Shown: positions 29,306 to 39,643, counted from the first letter of the stretch. The stretch is 64,000 bases of DNA from Rodentibacter genomosp. 2 (GCA_001999425.1 MLHP01000010.1:46313-110312), one strand, 5' to 3'. The notes: generated from the sequence alone by a model not told the origin. Made by a program: numbers and translations.

Positions 29306-30298
29306 ATGGCATTATTAGAAGTAAAAGAGCTTTCTGTTCAGTTTGGCGATAAAAATACGCCTTTTAAAGCGGTAGATCGCGTAAGCTATCAAGTAGAACA
29401 AGGCGAAATATTGGGTATTGTCGGGGAATCCGGATCCGGTAAGTCGGTGAGTTCTTTAGCCATTATGGGGCTGATTGATTATCCGGGGCAAGTGTCAGCA
29501 GAATCCTTAGTATTTGAAGATAAAGATTTATTAACACTTAGCAATAAAGCCAAACGCTCGCTTATTGGTGCGGATATGGCAATGATTTTCCAAGATCCGA
29601 TGACCAGTCTCAATCCTGCCTATACAGTCGGATTCCAAATTATGGAAGCACTAAAAGTTCATGAGGGCGGTTCAAAAAAATCACGTCGTCAGCGTGCTTT
29701 GGAATTACTACGCTTAGTGGGGATTCCTGATCCCGAATCACGTATTGATGTTTATCCCCACCAACTTTCAGGTGGAATGAGCCAACGTGTGATGATTGCG
29801 ATGGCAATTGCCTGTAAACCAAAATTATTGATTGCCGATGAGCCGACCACCGCGTTGGATGTGACGATTCAAGCGCAAATTATGGATTTATTGCTCGACT
29901 TACAGAAAAAAGAATGTATGTCGTTGATTTTGATTACCCATGATCTTGCGTTGGTTGCTGAAGCGGCGCATCGCATTATTGTGATGTATGCCGGTCAAGT
30001 TGTGGAAGAAGGGCGGGCTGCGGATATTTTTCGTGAACCAAAACACCCTTACACACAGGCTCTATTGCGTTCTTTACCGGAATTTGCAGAAGGTAAATCT
30101 CGTTTGCAATCTTTACCGGGCGTTGTACCAGGAAAATATGATCGTCCGAACGGTTGTTTGTTAAATCCTCGTTGCCCTTATGCCACAGAACATTGTCGCC
30201 AAGTTGAGCCGGAATTACATCACATCGCTGATCGTAAAGTGAAATGTCATATGCCGCTTAATATGGAAGGCAAACCCGTCGAGTATCAAGGAGCATAA
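29306..30298 (+). CDS. dppD: Dipeptide ABC transporter ATP-binding protein DppD
   Basis: This is an ATPase subunit of the dipeptide importer. In 330 residues it has Walker A GESGSGKS near residue 39, signature LSGGMSQR near 153, Walker [13 protein letters not shown] near 172 and the switch His in LITHDLALV. The C-terminal oligopeptide-transporter extension carries the cysteine group [13 protein letters not shown]. Like E. coli DppD, this tail may bind an iron-sulfur cluster. Two bases separate it from dppF. Confidence 0.95.
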   Translation: MALLEVKELSVQFGDKNTPFKAVDRVSYQVEQGEILGIVGESGSGKSVSSLAIMGLIDYPGQVSAESLVFEDKDLLTLSNKAKRSLIGADMAMIFQDPMTSLNPAYTVGFQIMEALKVHEGGSKKSRRQRALELLRLVGIPDPESRIDVYPHQLSGGMSQRVMIAMAIACKPKLLIADEPTTALDVTIQAQIMDLLLDLQKKECMSLILITHDLALVAEAAHRIIVMYAGQVVEEGRAADIFREPKHPYTQALLRSLPEFAEGKSRLQSLPGVVPGKYDRPNGCLLNPRCPYATEHCRQVEPELHHIADRKVKCHMPLNMEGKPVEYQGA

Positions 30299-30300
30299 TA

Positions 30301-31293
30301 ATGAATGAAGTAAAAGAAAATGCACCTAAAAATGAGATATTACTCAATGCGATAGGGTTAAAAAAATATTATCCCGTCAAAAAAGGCTTATTTGCGAAAC
30401 CTCAGCAAGTGAAAGCCTTAGACGGTGTCTCTTTTCAGTTGGAACGGGGTAAAACCCTTGCTGTGGTAGGGGAGTCCGGTTGTGGAAAATCAACACTCGG
30501 GCGTTTACTGACCATGATCGAACAACCAACTGAGGGAGAGTTGTATTACAAGGGGCAAAATTTTTTAGAAAATAATTCGGCAATGAAAGCCTTACGCCGT
30601 AAGAAAATTCAAATTGTTTTTCAAAATCCTTATGCTTCATTAAATCCACGTAAAAAAATTGGCGCTATTTTGGAAGAATCTTTAATTATCAATACTAAAC
30701 TTTCTGCTAAAGAGCGGAAAGAAAAAGTGCTTTCTATGATGGCAAAAGTAGGATTGCGTGCAGAGTTTTATGATCGCTACCCTCATATGTTTTCCGGCGG
30801 ACAGCGTCAGCGTATTGCTATTGCGCGAGGTTTAATGTTAGAGCCGGATATTGTGGTAGCGGATGAACCGGTGTCTGCCCTTGATGTATCGGTGCGTGCG
30901 CAGGTATTAAACCTTATGATGGATTTACAAGATGAACTGGGGTTGTCTTATGTGTTTATTTCTCACGATCTTTCCGTGGTGGAGCATATTGCTGATGAAG
31001 TCATGGTGATGTATTTGGGGCGTTGTGTGGAAAAAGGCACGACAGAGCAAATTTTTTCTAATCCGCAACACCCTTATACGCAAGCACTGCTTTCGGCTAC
31101 CCCTCGCCTTTCGCCAAGTTTACGCCGCGAACGCATAAAATTAGCGGGGGAATTACCAAGCCCGATTAATCCACCGAAAGGCTGTGCTTTTAATCCGCGT
31201 TGTTGGAAAGCAACAGAAAAATGCCGTGAAGAAAAACCAATATTATCGCAGTATCCTGATAGTAAATTGATTGCTTGTTTTCATATTGATTAG
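30301..31293 (+). CDS. dppF: Dipeptide ABC transporter ATP-binding protein DppF
   Basis: This is the second ATPase of the importer, 330 residues. It has Walker A GESGCGKS near residue 58, signature FSGGQRQR near 164, Walker B DIVVADEPVSALD and FISHDLSVV. It carries the same C-terminal cysteine extension as DppD (CAFNPRCWKATEKC). It ends the dppBCDF operon and is followed by an uptake-signal hairpin. Confidence 0.95.
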   Translation: MNEVKENAPKNEILLNAIGLKKYYPVKKGLFAKPQQVKALDGVSFQLERGKTLAVVGESGCGKSTLGRLLTMIEQPTEGELYYKGQNFLENNSAMKALRRKKIQIVFQNPYASLNPRKKIGAILEESLIINTKLSAKERKEKVLSMMAKVGLRAEFYDRYPHMFSGGQRQRIAIARGLMLEPDIVVADEPVSALDVSVRAQVLNLMMDLQDELGLSYVFISHDLSVVEHIADEVMVMYLGRCVEKGTTEQIFSNPQHPYTQALLSATPRLSPSLRRERIKLAGELPSPINPPKGCAFNPRCWKATEKCREEKPILSQYPDSKLIACFHID

Positions 31294-31311
31294 TAAAACG
31301 AGCGGAGAAAC

Positions 31312-31347
31312 AACCGCACTTTAAGTAAAAGTGCGGTTGTTTTTTTA
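31312..31347. terminator. Bidirectional uptake-signal hairpin terminator
   Basis: AACCGCACTTT and AAAGTGCGGTT pair and are followed by a run of seven T on the plus strand. It lies between the convergent dppF and sotB-type genes. Confidence 0.82.
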
Positions 31348-32523
31348 AGTGTTTTTCTGTGGATAACGAGATTGGAAAATGGTGAAAATGGTTAACCCGA
31401 TAATCCCCAGCATCGCACCGCTAAATCCGATATATTCCAATCCGACGTAATTCATGATTTGACTGCCTAATAACGCACCGGCACCGATTCCCGCATTAAA
31501 TATGCCCGAAAAGATTGCAGTGGCAACATCGGTGGCGTCCGGTGCAAGTTTTAGTACCTGCATTTGCAAAGCAAGTCCAATACAGGAAATGCCGATTCCC
31601 CAAAGGAAAGCTAGGGTGAATATTGTGGCGATATAGTGGGTTGAGCTGAGTAATAGTGTGAGTGAGACAATGAATAATACCATTGCACTTAGAATAAATT
31701 TTGAGGGATTAAAGCGGTATAACCGATTGAACAGTAAACTTGCACTAATGCCTGACAAACCAAATACAAGGAGAATCATCGTAGTAAGATTTGGTGCTAA
31801 TTGCCCGATTTGAATCATAAAAGGCTCAATATAGGTATAGGCGGTAAAATGTGCGGAAATGATGAGTGCGGTTGTAATATAAAGCCCGATTAATAATGGA
31901 CGTTTAGCGAGAACAGGTAAACTGGCAAGTGAGCCGGCATTTTTACTTGGAAGCCGAGGCAAAAGACGAATAATTAAGAACATTGCCACTAGTGCTAAGG
32001 CGGCAATAATGGCGAAAGTGACCCGCCATCCGACAAGCTGACCGATTAAGCGTCCGAGAGGTAAGCCTAAGATCGTGGCAAGGGACGAACCGATCGCAAG
32101 CATACCGAGTGCTTGCGTTTTTTTATTTTTAGGGGAGATTCGCATCACGAGAGAGGCGGTGATAGACCAAAAAACAGCATGGGATAATGCGATACACATA
32201 CGGGCAATCAGCAATAGCCAAAAATTCCACGCAATAACAGAGAGGATATGTCCAATAATAAAAATCACAAAAAGTTTAATAAGTAAACTTTTCCGTTCCA
32301 TTTTTCCTGTCGCAAGCATAGCCGGTAAAGACATCACCAGCACAGTCCAAGCATAGACTGTCATCATTAAGCCGGTTTCTGCGGTTTGCATCTCAAAACT
32401 TTGAGCGATATCTGTCAGTAACGCAACCGGCACAAATTCTGTTGTATTGAAGATAAAAGCAGCACAAGCCATGATGATGACTCGCCAATTTTGGATTTCT
32501 TCAGCTTGTTGATAAAAGGACAT
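31345..32523 (-). CDS. sotB: MFS sugar efflux transporter, SotB-like
   Basis: This major-facilitator exporter of the SotB/YdeA branch has 392 residues (E. coli SotB 396) and twelve hydrophobic segments. It has the branch-typical start with FNTTEFVPVALLTDI (about residues 25-39). In E. coli SotB exports arabinose, lactose and IPTG. Its ATG overlaps the stop of the AsmA-like gene by one base, so it is the last gene of udk-dcd-AsmA-like-sotB. The substrate here is unknown. Confidence 0.85.
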   Translation of the reverse strand: MSFYQQAEEIQNWRVIIMACAAFIFNTTEFVPVALLTDIAQSFEMQTAETGLMMTVYAWTVLVMSLPAMLATGKMERKSLLIKLFVIFIIGHILSVIAWNFWLLLIARMCIALSHAVFWSITASLVMRISPKNKKTQALGMLAIGSSLATILGLPLGRLIGQLVGWRVTFAIIAALALVAMFLIIRLLPRLPSKNAGSLASLPVLAKRPLLIGLYITTALIISAHFTAYTYIEPFMIQIGQLAPNLTTMILLVFGLSGISASLLFNRLYRFNPSKFILSAMVLFIVSLTLLLSSTHYIATIFTLAFLWGIGISCIGLALQMQVLKLAPDATDVATAIFSGIFNAGIGAGALLGSQIMNYVGLEYIGFSGAMLGIIGLTIFTIFQSRYPQKNT

Positions 32524-33713
32524 TATTTCAATTTTTCTTTAATGAGATTTTTTAATTGTTTCCGAAAATCTTTATTCAATTCCAGTTTGTACTGGGGAGA
32601 ATAGCAACTATCAAAAAAGCGAATAGGCAATTTCAACTTTTTATATTTCTCATTTGTAGCGGAGAGCGTGAGATTAATATCGCATTGCATCGTGTGTAAA
32701 TCAATTGCACCATTGCCTTCACCTAAAAGTGCGGGAGTTTTTAGGGTGATTTTATTGACAGTTAATAAATTATTTTCAAGGCTTAATGATGAAATAAGGG
32801 TTTGATAGGCGGTATTCATACTTTTACCTTGTAATAATTCATCATTGTAATTAATCGGCAAATATTGTGAGAGCAGATTCAATAAATTAATTCCTAAAAG
32901 TTCGCCGTCTCGTGCATTAAAGTCAAATTGCCCTTGTATTAATTCTGACTGAGCAAAGGCGAGCTGAATATTAAAATCGGTCGTACCGGTCATCGTATTT
33001 GGAAAACTCAGTAAGCTGAGTAAACGTTCCATCGGAAAATTTTTACCGGAAAATTTGACCGCACTTTTTTGTGCAAGACTATTGAATTTCAGCACGGCTA
33101 AACAATCAGTAGTACAGACAGGCTTTATATAGGCTGCCAACATTTTTTGCGGTTTAGAGAAATTGGCGTGTACCTCAATATAATCCAATGCTTGACCGTT
33201 TAAAGATACTCCATCAATTTGGAACAATGATTCGTTGCCTTGATTAAGGGCGATATTTCCTTTATTAAAAGAAAGATTGAAACCGGTATTTCTACCGTAA
33301 ATAGGTTTTTCAAGTTCGATAGACAGATGGTTCTTACCATTAAACGGAATATCTTTTGCTAATAATTTTTTCAGTGGGAAATCTGAAAAATTCATCGTTA
33401 TTTTGGCAGAATTAAGTGATTTTTTGCTTAGTTTCGCTTGATTAATCTGGAGTTGTTCCAGTTTTGGTTCACCGATAACTAAGGGTAAAAATGCCAATTT
33501 TCCTTCAATCTGTTTGAGAGAAATCTCGTGATAATTCAGCTGTTCAATAGAGAAATGAGGTTGAGGAATGAGGTTAAAGTCAAGGGATTTTACTTGAATA
33601 TTATGTTGGGCTAATTGTTCGGTAAGCTGTGTTTTGGCTTGTTGAAGTTGGATGTAAAAAAAAGTCAAGATCGCAACAAGCACGATCAACAGGCTTATTG
33701 CGATCTTTTTCAT
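32523..33713 (-). CDS. AsmA-like membrane-anchored protein
   Basis: The 396-residue protein has one N-terminal membrane segment (about residues 3-22) followed by a long periplasmic region rich in beta-strand patterns. Its C-terminal part, with ARDGELLGINLLNLLSQ near residue 264, resembles AsmA proteins. AsmA-like proteins are thought to bridge the periplasm and move phospholipids or affect outer-membrane assembly. It is shorter than E. coli AsmA (617). It starts directly after the dcd stop, and its end overlaps sotB by one base. Family assignment is moderately sure; the role is inference. Confidence 0.7.
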   Translation of the reverse strand: MKKIAISLLIVLVAILTFFYIQLQQAKTQLTEQLAQHNIQVKSLDFNLIPQPHFSIEQLNYHEISLKQIEGKLAFLPLVIGEPKLEQLQINQAKLSKKSLNSAKITMNFSDFPLKKLLAKDIPFNGKNHLSIELEKPIYGRNTGFNLSFNKGNIALNQGNESLFQIDGVSLNGQALDYIEVHANFSKPQKMLAAYIKPVCTTDCLAVLKFNSLAQKSAVKFSGKNFPMERLLSLLSFPNTMTGTTDFNIQLAFAQSELIQGQFDFNARDGELLGINLLNLLSQYLPINYNDELLQGKSMNTAYQTLISSLSLENNLLTVNKITLKTPALLGEGNGAIDLHTMQCDINLTLSATNEKYKKLKLPIRFFDSCYSPQYKLELNKDFRKQLKNLIKEKLK

Positions 33714-34298
33714 TTATTTATCCTCGTCAATACGACTTGCCACGGCATTTTGCTGATTTTTGTATTTGGCGTTTTCACGGCGATTGTAAGGGCGGGCAGC
33801 CTCTCCGCTTAATACTTCAAAACTTAGCGCACCGATAATCATATTGGGACGCAATGCTAAAGGTAATTTACCGGAATTATAAAATTCCAGTACGATTTTT
33901 CCTTCCCAACCCGGATCAATGCGGTGTGCCGTTACATGAACCATTAATCCTAAACGCGCGAGGGAAGACCGCCCATCTAGCCAGCCAATGATATTCGCCG
34001 GTAATTTGACGGATTCTAAAGTGGTTGCCAAAGCCAATACGCCGGGGTGTAGAAAAAAAGCTTCATCATCAGGAATGATAATTTCATCACTCATGACCGA
34101 TTCTAATTGTGCCGAGACTTCTTCTTTCGGCCCGCTTAAATCAATATAAGGTGCAGAATGTTCACGAAATACCCGAAAAGAATTACCCAGACGCACATCA
34201 ATGGTTGCACCGTTAATTTTGTCATTAGCGGGACGAGGGGTTAAAGAAATAATGCCATCATCAAGATAGCGTTCAATATCGGTATCGCAAAGACGCAT
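33714..34298 (-). CDS. dcd: dCTP deaminase
   Basis: Dcd deaminates dCTP to dUTP, the main route to dTMP in gamma-proteobacteria. The 194-residue protein (E. coli 193) has the dUTPase-like fold with the conserved [10 protein letters not shown] near residue 109 and [14 protein letters not shown] near residue 125, whose Glu is the general acid/base. It lies eight bases after udk, a functional pairing in pyrimidine nucleotide metabolism. Confidence 0.95.
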   Translation of the reverse strand: MRLCDTDIERYLDDGIISLTPRPANDKINGATIDVRLGNSFRVFREHSAPYIDLSGPKEEVSAQLESVMSDEIIIPDDEAFFLHPGVLALATTLESVKLPANIIGWLDGRSSLARLGLMVHVTAHRIDPGWEGKIVLEFYNSGKLPLALRPNMIIGALSFEVLSGEAARPYNRRENAKYKNQQNAVASRIDEDK

Positions 34299-34306
34299 AA
34301 TTTCTC

Positions 34307-34948
34307 CTATTTTTGGTTTAATAAATGAAGAATTTGAGCTTTTAACATATTGATCGCAATGCGGTTTTTACCACCACGAGGAATGACAATATCGGCGTAT
34401 TGTTTAGACGGTTCAATAAACTGTAAGAACATTGGACGCACGGTTGAGCGATATTGGTCGATCACAGATTGAAGTGAGCGTCCACGTTCTTCCATATCAC
34501 GTTGCAAGCGGCGGATAAAACAAATATCCAACGGGGTATCCACAAAAACGGAAATATCCGCTAATTGGCGTACTCGTTCATCGGTGAGTAATAAAATACC
34601 TTCTAAAATAACGATGCGTTTAGGGGTGAAGTGCGTGGTTTCAGCGGTTCGAGTATGCTCTACATAGCTATAGACGGGAATATCCACCGCTTTATTGGCT
34701 TTTAAATCTTTTAAATGTTGAATGAGTAAATCACGATCCATCGAGTTAGGGTGGTCATAATTGGTTTTCACGCGCTCGCTCATTTCTAAATGGCTTTGGT
34801 CTTTATAGTAACTATCTTCTGCAATAATACCGATTTGCTGACAACCTAATTCGTTACAGAGTTCTTTGTGAACAGTAGAGGCAATAGAACTTTTTCCTGA
34901 GGCAGAGGCGCCGGTGATGGCAATGATGATACAAGATGAATCTGGCAT
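34307..34948 (-). CDS. udk: Uridine kinase
   Basis: Udk phosphorylates uridine and cytidine to UMP and CMP in the salvage pathway. In 213 residues (E. coli 213) it has the P-loop GASASGKS (residues 13-20), the substrate-binding region [13 protein letters not shown] near 63 and the lid [13 protein letters not shown] near 146. It is the first gene of the operon with dcd, the AsmA-like gene and sotB, and it is divergent from afuA. Confidence 0.95.
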   Translation of the reverse strand: MPDSSCIIIAITGASASGKSSIASTVHKELCNELGCQQIGIIAEDSYYKDQSHLEMSERVKTNYDHPNSMDRDLLIQHLKDLKANKAVDIPVYSYVEHTRTAETTHFTPKRIVILEGILLLTDERVRQLADISVFVDTPLDICFIRRLQRDMEERGRSLQSVIDQYRSTVRPMFLQFIEPSKQYADIVIPRGGKNRIAINMLKAQILHLLNQK

Positions 34949-35039
34949 AAATATAACCTAGAGGCTGATAAAATTGCCTGAATTATAAAGAAAAGTGCGG
35001 TCAATTTCACCTTTATTTTATGCCATCAATTCGCAAAAT

Positions 35040-35055
35040 TGTGAGGAGAGTCACG
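35040..35055 (+). promoter_or_regulatory. CRP-cAMP binding site upstream of afuABC
   Basis: TGTGAGGAGAGTCACG matches TGTGA-N6-TCACA at nine of ten positions. It lies about 58 bases before the afuA start codon, in a range compatible with activation of a promoter just downstream. Confidence 0.65.
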
Positions 35056-35113
35056 GTATTCTTCTTCGTTTTCACGTAGTATTTTGGCGTTTTTCTTCAG
35101 ATAGGAGTTGATT

Positions 35114-36154
35114 ATGACATTCAATAAAATTTCTCTTTCTATTTCAACCGCACTTTTAGCGGGCGGTTTAATGATGTCTTCTGCAGTGAATGCCAAGGGA
35201 CGCTTGGTGGTGTACTGTAGTGCCACGAATATTTTATGCGAAACTACCACGAAAGCTTTTGGCGAAAAATATGATGTGAAAACGTCGTTTATCCGCAATG
35301 GTTCGGGCAGTACCTTTGCAAAAGTCGAGGCGGAAAAAAATAATCCGCAAGCGGATATATGGTTTGGCGGTACCTTTGATCCGCAAGCGCAAGCGGCAGA
35401 ATTAGGGTTGATTGAGCCCTATAAGTCTAAGTATATTGATGAAATTGTTGAATCGTTCCGTGATCCGGCAAAAACGAAAGGTCATTATGTCTCCGCCATT
35501 TATATGGGGATTTTAGGTTTTGGGGTGAATACCGAGCGTCTTGCTAAACTAGGTATTAAAGAAGTCCCGAAATGTTGGAAAGATTTAACGGATCCAAATT
35601 TAAAAGGTGAAATTCAAATAGCCGATCCGCAAAGTTCCGGTACGGCTTATACTGCCATCGCGACCTTTGTACAACTTTGGGGAGAAGATAAAGCCTTTGA
35701 TTTCTTTAAACAATTACATCCAAACGTATCACAATACACCAAATCCGGCATTGCACCATCACGCAATGCAGCACGGGCTGAAACCGCAATTGGCATTGGT
35801 TTTTTACACGATTATGCACTAGAAAAACAGCAAGGCGCACCATTAGAATTAATCGTACCTTGTGAAGGAACGGGTTATGAATTAGGCGGAGTGAGTATCC
35901 TTAAAGGTGCTCGAAATCTTGATAATGCCAAATTATTTATAGATTGGGCACTTTCGAAAGAAGGGCAGGAGCTGGCTTGGAAGAAAGGGGAATCTTTACA
36001 GATTTTAACCAATACCACAGCTGAGCAATCTCCGGTAGCATTTGATCCGAGCAAACTCAATTTAATCAATTACGACTTTGAAAAATATGGTGCGACAGAA
36101 GAACGTAAACGTCTTATTGAAAAATGGGTTCAAGAGATTAAATTAGCGAGGTAA
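35114..36154 (+). CDS. afuA: ABC transporter substrate-binding protein AfuA
   Basis: This is the periplasmic binding protein of AfuABC. It has 346 residues with a signal peptide (cleavage likely after SSAVNA) and the same fold motifs as the riboswitch-controlled paralogue (LVVYCSATN, AEKNNPQADIWFGGTF, QYTKSG, PCEGTGYELGG). AfuABC was long called a ferric transporter, but in Actinobacillus pleuropneumoniae AfuA was shown to bind hexose phosphates. The CRP site upstream supports a sugar-phosphate role here. Start at the ATG behind ATAGGAG; a TTG two codons earlier was rejected. Confidence 0.88.
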   Translation: MTFNKISLSISTALLAGGLMMSSAVNAKGRLVVYCSATNILCETTTKAFGEKYDVKTSFIRNGSGSTFAKVEAEKNNPQADIWFGGTFDPQAQAAELGLIEPYKSKYIDEIVESFRDPAKTKGHYVSAIYMGILGFGVNTERLAKLGIKEVPKCWKDLTDPNLKGEIQIADPQSSGTAYTAIATFVQLWGEDKAFDFFKQLHPNVSQYTKSGIAPSRNAARAETAIGIGFLHDYALEKQQGAPLELIVPCEGTGYELGGVSILKGARNLDNAKLFIDWALSKEGQELAWKKGESLQILTNTTAEQSPVAFDPSKLNLINYDFEKYGATEERKRLIEKWVQEIKLAR

Positions 36155-36224
36155 TATTCTGAAAGTACGGTTGAAAATTACGGTATGATGTAGCAAATGC
36201 ACAAAAATAGATATTTCAACGACA

Positions 36225-36253
36225 TGTAGGGACACACTGCGTGTGTCCCTACA
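36225..36253. repeat. Perfect intergenic palindrome (13-base arms)
   Basis: TGTAGGGACACAC and GTGTGTCCCTACA flank a three-base spacer. It lies in the afuA-afuB gap. A neighbouring segment (ACGGTATGATGT-GCAAAT at about 36178) recurs at about 1493, next to a degenerate version of the palindrome, so this looks like a dispersed palindromic repeat. It may form an mRNA hairpin within the afu transcript. Confidence 0.7.
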
Positions 36254-36417
36254 AGCTAGCTAACCAGAAAACAGATTTGTGTAACTGCTGCAGAATACTG
36301 GAAAATTATCAATTTTTGACCGCACTTTGATCTTGTTTTATAAATATGAGATGAATTTGTGGCGTGAGTCTCTCGTATATACTACAGAAAACGCTAAATA
36401 GCCTTGCGGAGGTATTA

Positions 36418-38469
36418 ATGAGAAAGCAGGCGCTTTTTGAAAGCAATTGGTTTTGGATTGCTATTGCTCTAATGGGGTTCGTTTGTTTGCCTTCTACGGC
36501 ACTTTATTATGGCATCGCTGAATCAACTCCAGAGGAACTGCTGGAGGCGATGGGATGGATGGCTCCTAATCTTAGTTGGTTTTGGTTCGGTACATTATTG
36601 CTGATTCCTGTTATCTCGCATTTTTTCAGGCAGAAGGCTCGCCAACAAGGATTATTTGAATTTCTGCTGATTTGTACAATTGTTACATTTATCTTTATCT
36701 CTGCAACACTCGCTAAAATGAGTTTAGGTTATTCAATTTTTATTTTGCTGGTGTCATTGATTGCCATGGCAACGAATGCTCTGGCAAAAATGAAAATAAT
36801 GCAAGGTGATAAATTTATCATCGCTTCACTTATCAGTATTGTATTGATGATTTTCTTCTTTATTGTCTATCCTACCTTGGCAATTTTTATTTCTATGTTT
36901 TATGACGGTTCGGAATTTGTTCCAACCCAATTCTTAACAATCCTTGAACAGCCCTATATTATTCGCATCATTTTCAATTCATTGAGTGTGGCGGCAACGA
37001 TTGGTATTTTGGCAACGCTATTTGGTTTAATTTTTGCCCTTTATACGACACGTATCGCCAAACGTACCGCTTTTATCGGTAAAATTTTCTCAATTTTACC
37101 CATTGTCACCCCGCCATTTGTGGTCGGATTGGGGGTAACGTTAATGCTTGGACGTTCAGGCTACGTTACCCAATTTTTAGTAGAGTATCTTGGCTTTAAT
37201 AACAACTGGTTATACGGTTTTACAGGGATTGTCATTGCTCATACACTGGCATTGACACCCATGTCTTTTATGATTTTGGAGGGGGCGCTCAAATCTGTTC
37301 ACCCTTCCATTGAAGAAGCTTCATATACCTTGCGTGCAAACCGCTATCAAACCTTTTTCAATATCATTTTCCCACTATTGAAACCGGCACTGGGTAACTC
37401 ATTCCTTGTGGTTGCCATTCAATCTTTAGCGGATTTTAGTACGCCGTTGGTACTTGGCGGTAGTTTTGATGTCATTTCCTCACAAATTTACTTCTTTATT
37501 GCAGGCTCACAACTTGATTATGCTTCAGCCAGTACACTGGGGAGTTTATTGCTTATTTTCTCGCTATCCATTTTCGTGATCCAGTATGTATGGATAGGTA
37601 ATCGCTCGTACGTGACGGTTTCTGGTAAATCCTATCGTGGTGATGTGCAGGATCTGCCGAATCTTATGAAATACGCCATTATGTTGATTTTAGGTTTTTG
37701 GGTGTTATTCAATGTGGTTCTCTACGGCAGCATTTTCTACGGCAGTTTTACCGCTAATTGGGGCGTAGATTACACATTAACCTTCAAACATTATCTTGCG
37801 CTATTTGGTCAAGGTTTTAGCGATGGGGCTTGGCCGTCTCTTATCCAAACCGTCTTATTTTCCGCTGCCGCGGCGCCAATTACGGCACTGTTTGGTTTAT
37901 TGATTGCCTACATTACGGTGCGTCGTGATTTTAAAGGGAAGAAGACGTTAGAATTTCTCACCTTACTTTGCTTTGCCGTACCGGGGACGGTTGCGGGGGT
38001 GTCTTATATCCTTGCTTTTAATAACGCACCGATTTATATCACAGGGACGGGATTAATCATTATTCTCTCTATGGTCATGCGTAATATGCCAGTGGGGATG
38101 CGTGCTGCGATTGCAGGTTTGGGACAATTGGATAAATCTCTTGATGAAGCCTCACTTTCGCTTAAAGGCAGTTCTTTTAAAACCCTTGTATTTATTGTGC
38201 TGCCATTGCTTAAGCCGGCATTATTATCTGCATTAGTCACCAGCTTTGTACGCTCTATGACAACAGTGAGTGCTATCGTCTTTCTTGTCACTGCCGATAC
38301 CCGTGTTGCGACATCTTATATTTTAAATAGAGTAGAGGACGGTGAATATGGTGTGGCGATTGCCTACGGTTCTATTTTAATTGTGGTGATGATGGCGATT
38401 ATTCTATTTTTTGACTGGCTCGTGGGGGATACCCGCATTAGCCGATCCAAAGCGAAAAAAATGAATTAA
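36418..38469 (+). CDS. afuB: AfuB, fused ABC transporter permease
   Basis: This is the inner-membrane permease of AfuABC. The 683-residue protein contains two fused permease modules, each with an EAA loop (HPSIEEASYTLRANR near residue 300; DKSLDEASLSLKGSS near residue 572), plus extra N-terminal membrane segments. Twelve or more hydrophobic segments are visible. The frame extends 18 codons upstream, but the ATG at 36418 has the good ribosome site GGAGGTATTA. It lies 263 bases after afuA; the gap holds a palindromic repeat. Confidence 0.9.
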   Translation: MRKQALFESNWFWIAIALMGFVCLPSTALYYGIAESTPEELLEAMGWMAPNLSWFWFGTLLLIPVISHFFRQKARQQGLFEFLLICTIVTFIFISATLAKMSLGYSIFILLVSLIAMATNALAKMKIMQGDKFIIASLISIVLMIFFFIVYPTLAIFISMFYDGSEFVPTQFLTILEQPYIIRIIFNSLSVAATIGILATLFGLIFALYTTRIAKRTAFIGKIFSILPIVTPPFVVGLGVTLMLGRSGYVTQFLVEYLGFNNNWLYGFTGIVIAHTLALTPMSFMILEGALKSVHPSIEEASYTLRANRYQTFFNIIFPLLKPALGNSFLVVAIQSLADFSTPLVLGGSFDVISSQIYFFIAGSQLDYASASTLGSLLLIFSLSIFVIQYVWIGNRSYVTVSGKSYRGDVQDLPNLMKYAIMLILGFWVLFNVVLYGSIFYGSFTANWGVDYTLTFKHYLALFGQGFSDGAWPSLIQTVLFSAAAAPITALFGLLIAYITVRRDFKGKKTLEFLTLLCFAVPGTVAGVSYILAFNNAPIYITGTGLIIILSMVMRNMPVGMRAAIAGLGQLDKSLDEASLSLKGSSFKTLVFIVLPLLKPALLSALVTSFVRSMTTVSAIVFLVTADTRVATSYILNRVEDGEYGVAIAYGSILIVVMMAIILFFDWLVGDTRISRSKAKKMN

Positions 38470-38529
38470 GCACCGTCTGAACATCTATAAAAGTGCGGTA
38501 TAAAAATAAATAGTTTTTAAAAGGTAGTA

Positions 38530-39579
38530 ATGATGAACAACGATTTTTTAGTATTGAAAAATATTACCAAAGCATTTGGTAAGGCTGTCGTAATTGATAA
38601 TTTAGATTTAACCATTAAACGTGGCACAATGGTGACCTTGCTTGGGCCGTCCGGTTGTGGCAAAACGACAGTATTAAGATTGGTGGCAGGGTTGGAAAAT
38701 CCCACAAGTGGTCAAATTTTTATTGACGGTGAAGATGTAACGAAATCGTCTATTCAAAACCGTGATATTTGTATTGTATTTCAGTCTTATGCTTTATTTC
38801 CGCATATGTCTATTGGCGATAACGTGGGTTACGGCTTAAAAATGCAGGGTGTGGGCAAACAAGAACGCACTCAGCGGGTCAAGGAAGCCCTCGAATTGGT
38901 GGATTTAGCCGGTTTTGAAGAACGCTATGTGGATCAAATTTCCGGTGGGCAACAACAGCGTGTGGCGTTAGCCCGTGCTTTAGTTCTGAAACCAAAAGTT
39001 TTGTTATTTGACGAGCCATTGAGCAACTTAGATGCGAACCTTCGCCGTTCTATGCGTGAAAAAATTCGTGAATTACAACAACGATTGGGTATCACGTCCT
39101 TATATGTTACTCATGATCAAACCGAAGCCTTTGCCGTATCTGATGAAGTTATTGTGATGCATAAAGGTAAAATTATGCAAAAAGCACCGGCAAAAGAGCT
39201 TTATCTTCGTCCGAATTCCTTGTTTTTGGCGAATTTTATGGGGGAATCCAGTATTTTTGAGGGAAAATTACAAAATGATACGGTGGATATTAACGGTTAT
39301 CAAATCACCCTTTCTAATACGGCACAATTTGGTTTGGCTGATGGAGAATGTTTGGTGGGGATTCGTCCCGAAGCGGTTTATCTAAGCAATGAAGGATCAG
39401 ATAATCAACGTTGTGAGATTAAAAGTGCGGTCTATATGGGCAACCATTGGGAAGTGGTCGCGATTTGGGCAGGAAAAGAATTACTGGTGAATTGTAAACC
39501 GGAAGATTTTAATGCTGAACTCAAACAAGCCTATGTGAATTTGTCGAAATACGGCGTTTTCTTGTTGAAAAAAGAATAG
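38530..39579 (+). CDS. afuC: AfuC, ABC transporter ATP-binding protein
   Basis: This is the ATPase of AfuABC, 349 residues. It has Walker A GPSGCGKT near residue 39, signature SGGQQQR near 137, Walker [13 protein letters not shown] near 158 and switch [12 protein letters not shown]-terminal TOBE domain (from about residue 245) is typical of the FbpC/PotA class. It ends in an uptake-signal hairpin. The TOBE domain may take part in regulation. Confidence 0.92.
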   Translation: MMNNDFLVLKNITKAFGKAVVIDNLDLTIKRGTMVTLLGPSGCGKTTVLRLVAGLENPTSGQIFIDGEDVTKSSIQNRDICIVFQSYALFPHMSIGDNVGYGLKMQGVGKQERTQRVKEALELVDLAGFEERYVDQISGGQQQRVALARALVLKPKVLLFDEPLSNLDANLRRSMREKIRELQQRLGITSLYVTHDQTEAFAVSDEVIVMHKGKIMQKAPAKELYLRPNSLFLANFMGESSIFEGKLQNDTVDINGYQITLSNTAQFGLADGECLVGIRPEAVYLSNEGSDNQRCEIKSAVYMGNHWEVVAIWAGKELLVNCKPEDFNAELKQAYVNLSKYGVFLLKKE

Positions 39580-39605
39580 TTTATTTTGGCTTTTCTCAAA
39601 TCCCC

Positions 39606-39638
39606 AAAAAAGTGCGGTTAATTTTAACCGCACTTTTT
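39606..39638. terminator. Bidirectional uptake-signal hairpin terminator
   Basis: AAAAAAGTGCGGTTAA and TTAACCGCACTTTTT form a long stem with T runs on both strands. It lies between the convergent afuC and nrdD. Confidence 0.87.
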
Positions 39639-39643
39639 CTACG

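Noticed and set aside
35114..39579. afuABC as a ferric-iron transporter
   Set aside because: No Fur box was seen and a CRP site is present. The published AfuA ligand in a close relative is hexose phosphate. Iron is not excluded, but it is not the preferred call.
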